From the NCBI GenBank assembly GCA_001513025.1, contig LFRZ01000150.1, positions 21,789-63,528 of the forward strand: a stretch of 41,740 nt of DNA. Reading direction: 5' to 3'. This document shows positions 1 through 6,736 of the stretch, piece after piece; within the stretch, counting starts at the first letter, position 1; the number at the start of each line of letters is the position of its first letter. A program made the position numbers and the translations under genes. Under the pieces are notes generated by a model. The model did no database searches, was not told where the DNA came from, and saw nothing but the letters and a program-made list of their open reading frames with translations. Source of the stretch: Gammaproteobacteria bacterium DTU037 (GTDB lineage Bacteria; Pseudomonadota; Gammaproteobacteria; Pseudomonadales; Pseudomonadaceae).

Positions 1-729
1 ATGAAAGGTATGCGTGCCTTGGCAGTCTTGGGTGACAATATCACCACAGACCACTTATCACCCTCTAACGCGATTATGCTGGACAGTGCTGCCGGTGAGT
101 ATCTGCACAAAATGGGCGTGCCAGAAGTTGACTTTAACTCCTATGCAACCCACCGCGGTGACCACCTCACAGCGCAGCGCGCTACCTTTGCTAACCCTAA
201 GCTGTTTAATGAAATGGCCGTGGATGAGCAGGGCAAGGTGATGCAAGGTTCGCTCACGCGCATTGAGCCAGAAGGCCAAGTGACCCGTATGTGGGAAGCC
301 ATTGAAACCTATATGGAGCGCAAGCAGCCGCTGATTATTGTCGCCGGTGCTGACTACGGTCAGGGCTCATCGCGTGACTGGGCGGCCAAAGGTGTTCGCT
401 TAGCCGGTGTTGAAGTGATTGCTGCTGAAGGTTTTGAGCGCATTCACCGTACCAACCTGATTGGTATGGGCGTCTTGCCATTGCAGTTCGCTGAAGGCAC
501 CACCCGTATCACCTTAGGTTTGGACGGTACTGAAACCTACGATGTGGAAGGTGAACTCAAGCCGCGCAATAGCATGACTTTAGTCATCACCCGTCGTAAC
601 GGTGAGGTTGTTCGTGTCCCTATGCTCAGCCGTATCGATACAGCAGCTGAGTTGGTCGTGTATGAGGCGGGCGGTGTGTTACAGCGTTTTGCTCAAGAGT
701 TCTTGGCTTCAGAAGCCACCAGTGCCTAA
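1..729 (+). CDS. acnD: Fe/S-dependent 2-methylisocitrate dehydratase AcnD, C-terminal part
   Basis: This is the last ~242 residues of an aconitase-family protein; the 5' part lies outside the window, and the ATG at base 1 is an internal methionine, not the start. It covers the end of the catalytic region (GDNITTDHLSP) and the swivelling domain with GADYGQGSSRDWAAKGVRLAGV, where aconitases bind the substrate carboxylates. AcnD dehydrates 2-methylcitrate to 2-methylaconitate in the methylcitrate cycle of propionate breakdown. Assignment to AcnD rather than AcnA rests mainly on the gene after it being prpF, the AcnD partner. Stop TAA at 727-729. A hairpin follows at 750-784. Confidence 0.88.
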   Translation: MKGMRALAVLGDNITTDHLSPSNAIMLDSAAGEYLHKMGVPEVDFNSYATHRGDHLTAQRATFANPKLFNEMAVDEQGKVMQGSLTRIEPEGQVTRMWEAIETYMERKQPLIIVAGADYGQGSSRDWAAKGVRLAGVEVIAAEGFERIHRTNLIGMGVLPLQFAEGTTRITLGLDGTETYDVEGELKPRNSMTLVITRRNGEVVRVPMLSRIDTAAELVVYEAGGVLQRFAQEFLASEATSA

Positions 730-749
730 TGCTGGTTAAAGCGTGACCC

Positions 750-784
750 AACCCGCTAAGCGAGTGACCCTCGTTTAGCGGGTT
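750..784 (+). terminator. Hairpin between acnD and prpF (attenuator or weak terminator)
   Basis: A 15-bp stem (750-764 with 770-784, one G-T wobble) encloses a 5-base loop and is followed by attattttct. It looks like a rho-independent terminator with an imperfect T tract. It sits 20 bases after the acnD stop and ahead of prpF, so it probably reduces rather than stops prpF transcription. Confidence 0.5.
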
Positions 785-852
785 ATTATTTTCTCCCGGT
801 TGCACTGATGCAACTGGGATTATTTCAATTGTTCGCTGAGGGAGATTCCACT

Positions 853-2040
853 ATGAGTCAGGTCCCACAAATTAAAATCCCCGCCACTTATATCCGTGGT
901 GGTACCAGTAAAGGTGTATTTTTCCGTATTGATGACTTACCCGAGGCTGCACAACAGCCCGGCGCCGTCCGCGATAAGCTGTTGCTGCGGGTGATTGGCA
1001 GTCCAGACCCTTATGGTAAGCAAACCGATGGTATGGGCGGTGCAACATCCAGTACCAGTAAAACTGTACTGCTGGCAAAAAGCAGTCAGCCTGAGCATGA
1101 TGTTGATTACTTATTTGGCCAAGTTTCGATTGATAAACCCTTTGTCGATTGGAGCGGTAACTGCGGTAACTTAACTGCTGCAGTGGGTTCCTTTGCTATT
1201 TCCAATGGTTTGGTCGCCGCAGATAAAATTCCAGACAATGGTATCTGTACCGTACGTATTTGGCAGGTCAATATTGAAAAGACCATTATTGCACATGTCC
1301 CTATTACCAATGGTCAAGTGCAAGAAACTGGTGACTTTGAGCTGGATGGTGTGACTTTCCCTGCCGCTGAAGTGCAGATTGAGTTCCTCGATCCAGCGGA
1401 TGGCGACGGTGATGATGCGGCGATGTTCCCTACCGGTCATGTCGTGGATGATCTTGAGGTGCCAGGCGTAGGTACGCTCAAAGCCACCTTGATCAATGCG
1501 GGTATTCCAACCATCTTTGTCAATGCTGCAGATATTGGCTATACCGGCACTGAACTGCAGGCAGCGATCAATAGTGACAAAGAAGCCTTAGCTAAGTTTG
1601 AGCTGATTCGTGCCCACGGTGCAGTGAAAATGGGTTTAATCAAGGATGTGGCTGAAGCGGTCGCCCGTCAGCACACGCCGAAAGTGGCCTTTGTTGCGCC
1701 ACCTGCAGATTATGTGTCTTCGAGTGGTAAAGCGATTAAAGCGACTGATATTGATGTACTGGTTCGTGCGCTATCCATGGGCCAATTACACCACGCCATG
1801 ATGGGGACCGCTGCTGTGGCAATTGGAACTGCGGCAGCGATTCCAGGGACCTTGGTTAACCTTGCGGCCGGTGCTGTTGATCGTCAAGCGGTGAACTTTG
1901 GTCATCCATCGGGCACCTTGCGTGTCGGTGCTGAAGCAGCGCAAGAAAACGGCAAATGGGTGGTGAAAAAAGCCATTATGAGCCGCAGTGCACGCGTCTT
2001 GATGGAAGGTTGGGTGCGTATCCCTGGTGATTCTTTCTAA
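853..2040 (+). CDS. prpF: 2-methylaconitate cis-trans isomerase PrpF
   Basis: A 395-residue PrpF-family protein (diaminopimelate epimerase-like fold). In the AcnD/PrpF version of the methylcitrate cycle it isomerises the 2-methylaconitate made by AcnD so that a normal aconitase can hydrate it; this pair replaces PrpD. Family features visible are the N-terminal YIRGGTSKGVFF, the GSPDPYGKQTDGMGGATSSTSK stretch near residue 60, DWSGNCGNLTAAVG with the conserved Cys near residue 100, and FGHPSGTLRVGAE near the C-terminus. The ATG at 853 follows GAGGGAG, a good ribosome binding site; an upstream in-frame ATG at 808 would only add a non-family leader. The gene ends at a strong bidirectional terminator. 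Confidence 0.93.
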   Translation: MSQVPQIKIPATYIRGGTSKGVFFRIDDLPEAAQQPGAVRDKLLLRVIGSPDPYGKQTDGMGGATSSTSKTVLLAKSSQPEHDVDYLFGQVSIDKPFVDWSGNCGNLTAAVGSFAISNGLVAADKIPDNGICTVRIWQVNIEKTIIAHVPITNGQVQETGDFELDGVTFPAAEVQIEFLDPADGDGDDAAMFPTGHVVDDLEVPGVGTLKATLINAGIPTIFVNAADIGYTGTELQAAINSDKEALAKFELIRAHGAVKMGLIKDVAEAVARQHTPKVAFVAPPADYVSSSGKAIKATDIDVLVRALSMGQLHHAMMGTAAVAIGTAAAIPGTLVNLAAGAVDRQAVNFGHPSGTLRVGAEAAQENGKWVVKKAIMSRSARVLMEGWVRIPGDSF

Positions 2041-2069
2041 CACCCTCTCGGGATGTGACTGTACCTGAA

Positions 2070-2100
2070 CTAAAAAGCGCTCTATATGAGCGCTTTTTAG
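2070..2100. terminator. Bidirectional rho-independent terminator
   Basis: A perfect 13-bp stem, 2070-2082 with 2088-2100, has a 5-base loop (TATAT). The stem begins CTAAAAAGC and ends GCTTTTTAG, so it carries a T tract on either strand. It lies between the convergent prpF and the transporter gene and can end both transcripts. Confidence 0.85.
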
Positions 2101-2132
2101 TTTATGGCAATAACAGTTTAGAACTGTGCAAT

Positions 2133-3101
2133 TTAACTTTTCTGCTGCATGGGAAAGAGTTTTTCCGACAGCTTCACATACCAAGCCGCGGATTGCACTT
2201 GGATAATATAGGCCAAAGCAATCAGCAGTGCGGCTTGCGCACCGGCCTCACCAAAGGCTGTCATGGATAGCGCTAAAGCGATCGACAAGTTACGCATCAC
2301 CGTGCCGTAGACCAAGGCAATGCCATCACCGCGGTTTAAGCGCTTTTTAGCAATCACAGTGCTGACCACATAGTTGATGCCATACAAGAGTAGCAGTGGG
2401 ATAAATAAGCGCAAGATTAAGCTGGGCGATTCCAGCAGGCTTGGGCCTTTAAGAGCCATGGCGACAAAGACGATACCCAGCACCCCTAGACTGGAAAAGG
2501 GTGGGAATTTAGGTGCATATTTTTTCTGGAAACCTTCCACACCATGCTTGCGTACCAACAGCGTGCGGGTTATTTGTCCGGCAATTAAAGGCACAGCGAT
2601 AAACAGTAGAATCTGTTGGAAGACCAGCATTAACTGCACTGGTATTTTAGAACCGAGCAAAAACTGCACATAAAAAGGCGTCAACACAGAGCCTAAAAAT
2701 AAACCAATAATGGTCAGTTTGATCGCAGCGGGTAGGTTGCCTTTAGCAAAGCCTGTCCAAGAAATAGTCATACCGCTGGTCGGCAACAAGGCTGCCAATA
2801 ATAAGCCTAAGGCTAATTCGGGCTGCTCAGCGAAAAATAGGCGACCAAGCAGGTAGGCGACAAAGGGGATAAACAAGAAGTTGATCGCTAAGGCCCACAA
2901 CTGTACCGCATTATCACCACCGACCAGCAATTGCTTCGGCTTAATCCCCACCATCATCGGGTACACCATTAAAATGGTCAGCGGTGCAATTAAGACACTC
3001 ATACTTTTTGTGGGTAGCGTCAGTCCTGCGACCAAACCCAGCAGTAAAAACAAGGGGATGCTTAGGCTTAGGTTTTTGCTTAACCAGCTGATGTATTTCA
3101 T
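2133..3101 (-). CDS. BASS/ACR3-type secondary transporter without the ACR3 cysteine
   Basis: A 322-residue very hydrophobic protein with about ten predicted membrane segments, resembling the bile acid:sodium symporter / ACR3 arsenite-exporter superfamily. The ATG at 3101 (MKYISWLSK) is preceded by GGAG; longer in-frame extensions upstream are not protein-like. Annotation pipelines would probably name it an arsenic resistance protein, but I find no cysteine in the whole protein. ACR3 arsenite exporters depend on a conserved membrane Cys, and the likely corresponding loop here reads LLPTSGMTISWTGFAKGN. No arsR or arsC lies next to it. Substrate is unknown; organic or inorganic anion transport is possible. 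Confidence 0.75.
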   Translation of the reverse strand: MKYISWLSKNLSLSIPLFLLLGLVAGLTLPTKSMSVLIAPLTILMVYPMMVGIKPKQLLVGGDNAVQLWALAINFLFIPFVAYLLGRLFFAEQPELALGLLLAALLPTSGMTISWTGFAKGNLPAAIKLTIIGLFLGSVLTPFYVQFLLGSKIPVQLMLVFQQILLFIAVPLIAGQITRTLLVRKHGVEGFQKKYAPKFPPFSSLGVLGIVFVAMALKGPSLLESPSLILRLFIPLLLLYGINYVVSTVIAKKRLNRGDGIALVYGTVMRNLSIALALSMTAFGEAGAQAALLIALAYIIQVQSAAWYVKLSEKLFPMQQKS

Positions 3102-3442
3102 ATCGGGCTCCGCAGTGCATTGTTGCACCTGTAAAACTGCGTTATGCAGATCAATAAAAATATAGTATACAACTGTATAAAGTTTATATGGAGGCTGGTG
3201 GCAAGAAATAGCAGGGCTGGCGAGTGATAGAGGTGATGCATTTCGTCGCACTGCGACGATGCGCCCTCTATATACAATGCAGTATAGAGCTGGGTCATTT
3301 TGTAGGCTAAGCTGCAATAGCTCTGCCAGCAGTGCTATAAATGCTTTGTATTTCTGCGATACTTGGACCACTCACTTTATTCTTAACCTGTTTGGTGCCC
3401 TGATTGTTTACTGATTTATTGTTTGAAGAAGGATTTACCGAG
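3102..3442. promoter_or_regulatory. Divergent intergenic region with three inverted repeats
   Basis: A 341-base gap between the transporter (minus) and methyltransferase (plus) starts, with no credible gene. It contains a palindrome TATACA-AC-TGTATA (3166-3179), an inverted repeat TCGTCGC-ACT-GCGACGA (3243-3259), and an inverted repeat CTCTATA-N10-TATAGAG (3266-3272 with 3283-3289). The first overlaps a minus-strand TATACT (3164-3169) that could be the -10 box of the transporter, so it is placed like an operator. Confidence 0.5.
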
Positions 3443-4189
3443 GTGGATGCTGAACTGGATGTCATCTTTGTACCAACCGATGAGCTGGTGGTAGAGGCCA
3501 TGCTGAAAATGGCTGCAGTGACGCAGCAGGATGTGCTGTACGACCTTGGCTGCGGCGATGGACGTATTGTGGTTGCTGCTGCTATGGAGCGTGACGCTAA
3601 GGCGGTGGGGATAGATATGGACCCGCGGCGTATTGCTGAAGCCAATGCATTGGCAGAAATGGTCAGTGTTGAGCACCGTGTCGAGTTTATTCAAGACGAT
3701 TTGCTCACCGTTGATTTCAGTGAGGCAACGGTGGTTACGCTTTATTTGCTGCCATCACTGAACGTAAAGTTAAAAGCGCGAATTTTAAACGAACTCAAGC
3801 CTGGCACACGCATTGTTGCGCATGCCTTTAATATGGGGCGCTGGACGCCGGATGCGAAGCGTGCGATTGGCGATGTGTATATTTATAAGTGGTATGTACC
3901 AGCGCCAGTGCAAGGGACTTGGGAATGGCTGAGCAGTGACGGCCAGTTGTACCGTGTGGTCTTGCAGCAAGAGTTTCAAGTGCTCAGCGGTCAGGCTTGG
4001 ATTGACGGTCAGTCGGCGCAATTGCTGGAGGCTAAGATGCAAGGCGCACGCGTGCACTTAACGATTCAGTCGGCTGAGACTAAGAATGCTGATGATGCTG
4101 ATTTATTTATATCCTGCTACCAAGAAGGTTATTTGTTACCCGCGGTGGGCAGTAAACAGATTTCTGCTGGGGTACGGGTGGCTGAGTAG
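3443..4189 (+). CDS. Class I SAM-dependent methyltransferase, cytosolic
   Basis: A 248-residue protein from a GTG start at 3443, chosen because AAGAAGGA lies 9 bases upstream; a TTG at 3404 would extend it without a ribosome binding site. Motif I, VLYDLGCGDGRIVVAAA (residues ~30-46), and the following acidic residue in AVGIDMDPRRI are the S-adenosylmethionine site; QDDLLTVDF is motif II/III. The last ~95 residues, starting around GTWEWLS, look beta-rich and form a separate C-terminal domain seen in some members. No signal peptide is visible in this copy. The methyl acceptor cannot be read from sequence. It stands alone and ends at a strong terminator. Confidence 0.78.
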   Translation: MDAELDVIFVPTDELVVEAMLKMAAVTQQDVLYDLGCGDGRIVVAAAMERDAKAVGIDMDPRRIAEANALAEMVSVEHRVEFIQDDLLTVDFSEATVVTLYLLPSLNVKLKARILNELKPGTRIVAHAFNMGRWTPDAKRAIGDVYIYKWYVPAPVQGTWEWLSSDGQLYRVVLQQEFQVLSGQAWIDGQSAQLLEAKMQGARVHLTIQSAETKNADDADLFISCYQEGYLLPAVGSKQISAGVRVAE

Positions 4190-4221
4190 CCGCTGGCCAG
4201 AGCAATACAGATTGTGCATCA

Positions 4222-4262
4222 AAGGCCCCATGAGTCATTGCCGACTCATGGGGCCTTTTTGT
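4222..4262 (+). terminator. Rho-independent terminator after the methyltransferase gene
   Basis: A GC-rich stem of about 14 bp, 4222-4235 (AAGGCCCCATGAGTC side) with 4243-4257, is followed by a run of five T. It is 33 bases after the methyltransferase stop. Confidence 0.85.
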
Positions 4263-4290
4263 CTGGTGCGGTTGCTGTATAGCAGGTTCT

Positions 4291-4458
4291 TTAAAAGGTT
4301 GCGCAATGCCCACCAGATGGCGCTTGGCCTGAGCCAATAGCAATGATCGGTGCTTCTAAGCGTAAGTTAACCGGTTGCGCGTTGTTCCAATCCCAGACGA
4401 AGAAGCCAATCAGCAGTGTCCAAAACACCACAATGCGTACGTTGCTGAATAGAGTCAT
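4291..4458 (-). CDS. Small single-pass membrane protein of unknown function
   Basis: A 55-residue ORF from ATG at 4458; an in-frame ATG at 4470 is also possible and would overlap the transporter stop. Residues ~6-22 (VRIVVFWTLLIGFFVW) form one membrane segment, followed by a short polar tail containing LEAPIIAIGSGQAP and one Cys near the end. It lies immediately downstream of the YeeE/YedE gene on the same strand with almost no gap, so translational coupling is likely. I do not recognise the family. The context suggests an accessory to the sulfur transporter, but that is inference only. Confidence 0.5.
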   Translation of the reverse strand: MTLFSNVRIVVFWTLLIGFFVWDWNNAQPVNLRLEAPIIAIGSGQAPSGGHCATF

Positions 4459-4459
4459 A

Positions 4460-5551
4460 TTAATATCCATAGTAACGGCGAATACGTACACCGATCAGAG
4501 AGCCGAGGAAAGCCATTACCACCCAAATCCAGCCGTGAATGCTACCCGTAGAAATACCGCTGACCATTGCGCCAACGTTACAACCAAAGGCTAAACGTGA
4601 ACTGTAACCGAGTAAGAAACCGGCAATAATGCCGACAATCCACTGCTGAGTATTCAGTTTATTAGCTTTACCGGTTTTATTACGCGAGAAAATCCATAAT
4701 GCACCGGCTAAAATACCAATATTGGTAATTGAGGTCAGGTCTAAGAATACCGACTGTTGCAAAGCCGTTGCGTTAACCGGCTGGCTCCAAAAGGCATTGA
4801 CTGTGGGGTCAAATAGATTGCCGGCCTGAGCAATTTTTGCCGCCCATAAACCAAAGCCATACACTACCCCCCAAGGTTGTCCGGCAATCACTAGGTTGAG
4901 CACGGCCAGTAGCGCAATCAGTACTGCACCAATAAGCAACGTTTTATTAAATAGACTGCGTGACACGCTGCTGGTTTTGGACCACCACCAAGCAGCCAAG
5001 CCAATGGCAATCAAGCCTAAGTAAGTCAGTCCTAGGGCGCCGCCTAAACCGACCTCTTCCACTAAGCCAACCGGTTGCATATGCCCTAAATCCAACCACC
5101 AGCCCAAATGCGCTGAGCCTAAGAAACTACCTAAGGCAAACACCGGCAAAATAGCCATATTCAAGGGGATACCTAAACCGGCTTTATACAAGGTGCCTGA
5201 GCCACAGCCATCAGCAATTTGCATAGCGCCGCCAAATACCAAGGCCCCAATCAATAGACTGATACTCGGTGGGCCTAAGGCCGCGCTCAGCTCGGTCGGG
5301 AAGCTGGCCAGTAGCGGCATAGAAAAGACCGCAGCAATGGCCAAGAGAATTAGCTGAGCAAAGACCCCGCTGGCATCACGCTTTTCAATCAAATTACGCC
5401 AGCCGGTAGTAAAACCAAAGCGTGCCCCGGCCAATACTGCACCGAGGCCAATACCTACAATAAACAAAAGACTTTGGCGGACCGAAACAAACCAAAATAA
5501 GAATACTGTAAAGACTGCAAATACAAGCGTTAAGGCAAGGCGATTATTCAT
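4460..5551 (-). CDS. YeeE/YedE-family sulfur (thiosulfate-type) transporter
   Basis: A 363-residue polytopic membrane protein of the YeeE/YedE (DUF395, sulphur transport) family. Conserved motifs are ADGCGSGTLYKAG with Cys116 and LAFGCNVGAMVSG with Cys324, the cysteines thought to pass thiosulfate across the membrane in TsuA/YeeE. The family's usual N-terminal FCF-type cysteine appears to be Gly here (ARFGFTTGWRN, residues ~43-53). The start is ATG at 5551, directly after the rhodanese stop, so the two are probably translationally coupled; a GTG at 5560 is the alternative. Together with the upstream periplasmic rhodanese it forms a sulfur acquisition or mobilisation unit. Substrate is inferred from the family. 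Confidence 0.82.
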   Translation of the reverse strand: MNNRLALTLVFAVFTVFLFWFVSVRQSLLFIVGIGLGAVLAGARFGFTTGWRNLIEKRDASGVFAQLILLAIAAVFSMPLLASFPTELSAALGPPSISLLIGALVFGGAMQIADGCGSGTLYKAGLGIPLNMAILPVFALGSFLGSAHLGWWLDLGHMQPVGLVEEVGLGGALGLTYLGLIAIGLAAWWWSKTSSVSRSLFNKTLLIGAVLIALLAVLNLVIAGQPWGVVYGFGLWAAKIAQAGNLFDPTVNAFWSQPVNATALQQSVFLDLTSITNIGILAGALWIFSRNKTGKANKLNTQQWIVGIIAGFLLGYSSRLAFGCNVGAMVSGISTGSIHGWIWVVMAFLGSLIGVRIRRYYGY

Positions 5552-5552
5552 A

Positions 5553-6497
5553 TTAGTCACTCACCAATTTAGAAAACTTGGCTTGCAGTTGTTCAAGTCG
5601 ACTTGGCGTATTGGCCATTGGTAAGCGCTCCTTCGTTTGTGTCCACTCAGCTAAAGACGCAGGGTAGAGACGCACATCGTCGAGGCCTGCCAGTTCTGAT
5701 AAAACAAACCAGTTGGTCGCAGCCCAATGCCCGGTATTACAAAAAGAAACTGTTTCTTGGGCTTGATCTAAACCTTGGCTACGCACCAACTCCTTGATTT
5801 CAGCCACAGGGCGAATGCGCGTGTCATGGGTATTAAACCATTGGCCAAAAGGCGTGTTATGCGCTGTAGCGATGGTACCACCGGTACTGGCAGTGGGCGC
5901 TTTTACTTGACCGTTATAAAACACGGGTGGACGTGCATCAAGCAGCTGATAGGTGCTGTCGTTCTGAGTGATTTTATCTAATAGCTCGTCTTTAAAAATC
6001 ACTAACTTAGGATTGCTTTGTACGGTTAATTGGCTGGTGTGCACGGCTGTTGTGTCAGTGACCAAGGCTTGTTGCCATTGCTGCAAGCCACCATTAAGAA
6101 TGCTTAAGTCAGTTAAACCGAGGTATTTGAGCGTCCAATACACCCGTGCTGTGGCACCAAAGTCGGTTTCATCCACACCGCTGGAGTACAGCACAATAGG
6201 CTGTTGCTCGGTTACACCCAATTGCTGTAACAGTTGTTCAAAGTAAGTATCGTCAGCTAGCTTACCAGGGTTGTCCGCTGGACCACGCCATTGTGCATAA
6301 GGCGCTGAAACAGCACCAGGAATATGTCCAGCGGCATAGTCTGCTGGGCTGCGAATGTCGATTATCTGCAGTTTAGGCTGGGCGGTGAGGGCAGCATTGA
6401 GTTGCTGCGCTTCGATTAAGGGCTGGTAAGTTGCCGCTTGTGCGGTGCTAAATACGGCGCATAAAAAAAACGCCAAGCTGGCGTAAAAATGTTTCAT
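5553..6497 (-). CDS. Periplasmic tandem-rhodanese thiosulfate sulfurtransferase
   Basis: A 314-residue protein with a cleavable signal peptide (residues 1-21, ending STAQAA) followed by two rhodanese domains. The first (residues ~35-145; IIDIRSPADYAAGHIPGA) lacks a catalytic Cys: the loop is LYSSGVDETDFGA. The second (residues ~170-285; LLDARPPVFYNG) carries Cys253 in the active loop SFCNTGHWAA. It should transfer sulfane sulfur from thiosulfate to an acceptor in the periplasm. TAGGAG precedes the ATG. It is the first gene of a unit with the YeeE/YedE transporter, to which it may hand sulfur. Confidence 0.88.
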   Translation of the reverse strand: MKHFYASLAFFLCAVFSTAQAATYQPLIEAQQLNAALTAQPKLQIIDIRSPADYAAGHIPGAVSAPYAQWRGPADNPGKLADDTYFEQLLQQLGVTEQQPIVLYSSGVDETDFGATARVYWTLKYLGLTDLSILNGGLQQWQQALVTDTTAVHTSQLTVQSNPKLVIFKDELLDKITQNDSTYQLLDARPPVFYNGQVKAPTASTGGTIATAHNTPFGQWFNTHDTRIRPVAEIKELVRSQGLDQAQETVSFCNTGHWAATNWFVLSELAGLDDVRLYPASLAEWTQTKERLPMANTPSRLEQLQAKFSKLVSD

Positions 6498-6564
6498 AGC
6501 TGTGACTCCTAATACTGTAGCGCAATGGTCGCATAAGCGGCGCTGATACAGAAGGAATGATTTG

Positions 6565-6580
6565 CTATATGGTTATATAG
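6565..6580. promoter_or_regulatory. AT-rich palindrome upstream of the sulfur module
   Basis: CTATAT-GGTT-ATATAG, a 6+4+6 inverted repeat, lies about 70 bases upstream of the rhodanese start and overlaps a minus-strand TATATA that could be a -10 box. This is a plausible operator; ArsR-type sulfur sensors such as BigR/SqrR regulate similar modules, but no regulator gene lies in this window. Confidence 0.35.
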
Positions 6581-6695
6581 AAACGATTATTTATAACCTA
6601 AATATTTTATAGTTGTGCATGATAGCGTGGATAGAGCGCTGTATAAGGCTGTAGGCAGAGAGAGTGCTTCAGGTGTGTTAGGGGCGCTTGCGGTA

Positions 6696-6726
6696 CAGCT
6701 ACACGCCCTTATCAGGCGTGCAGCTG
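6696..6726 (-). terminator. Hairpin after ppsA
   Basis: A 12-bp stem with one mismatch (6696-6707 with 6715-6726, 7-base loop) lies 10 bases after the ppsA stop. No T tract follows on the minus strand, so it may be a 3'-end stabilising hairpin or a weak terminator. Confidence 0.4.
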
Positions 6727-6736
6727 TGTTCAGCGC

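Noticed and set aside
1786-2184. A 132-codon minus-strand ORF antisense to the end of prpF
   Set aside because: It overlaps a clear PrpF coding region, runs through the terminator, and its protein is low-complexity His/Cys-rich shadow sequence.
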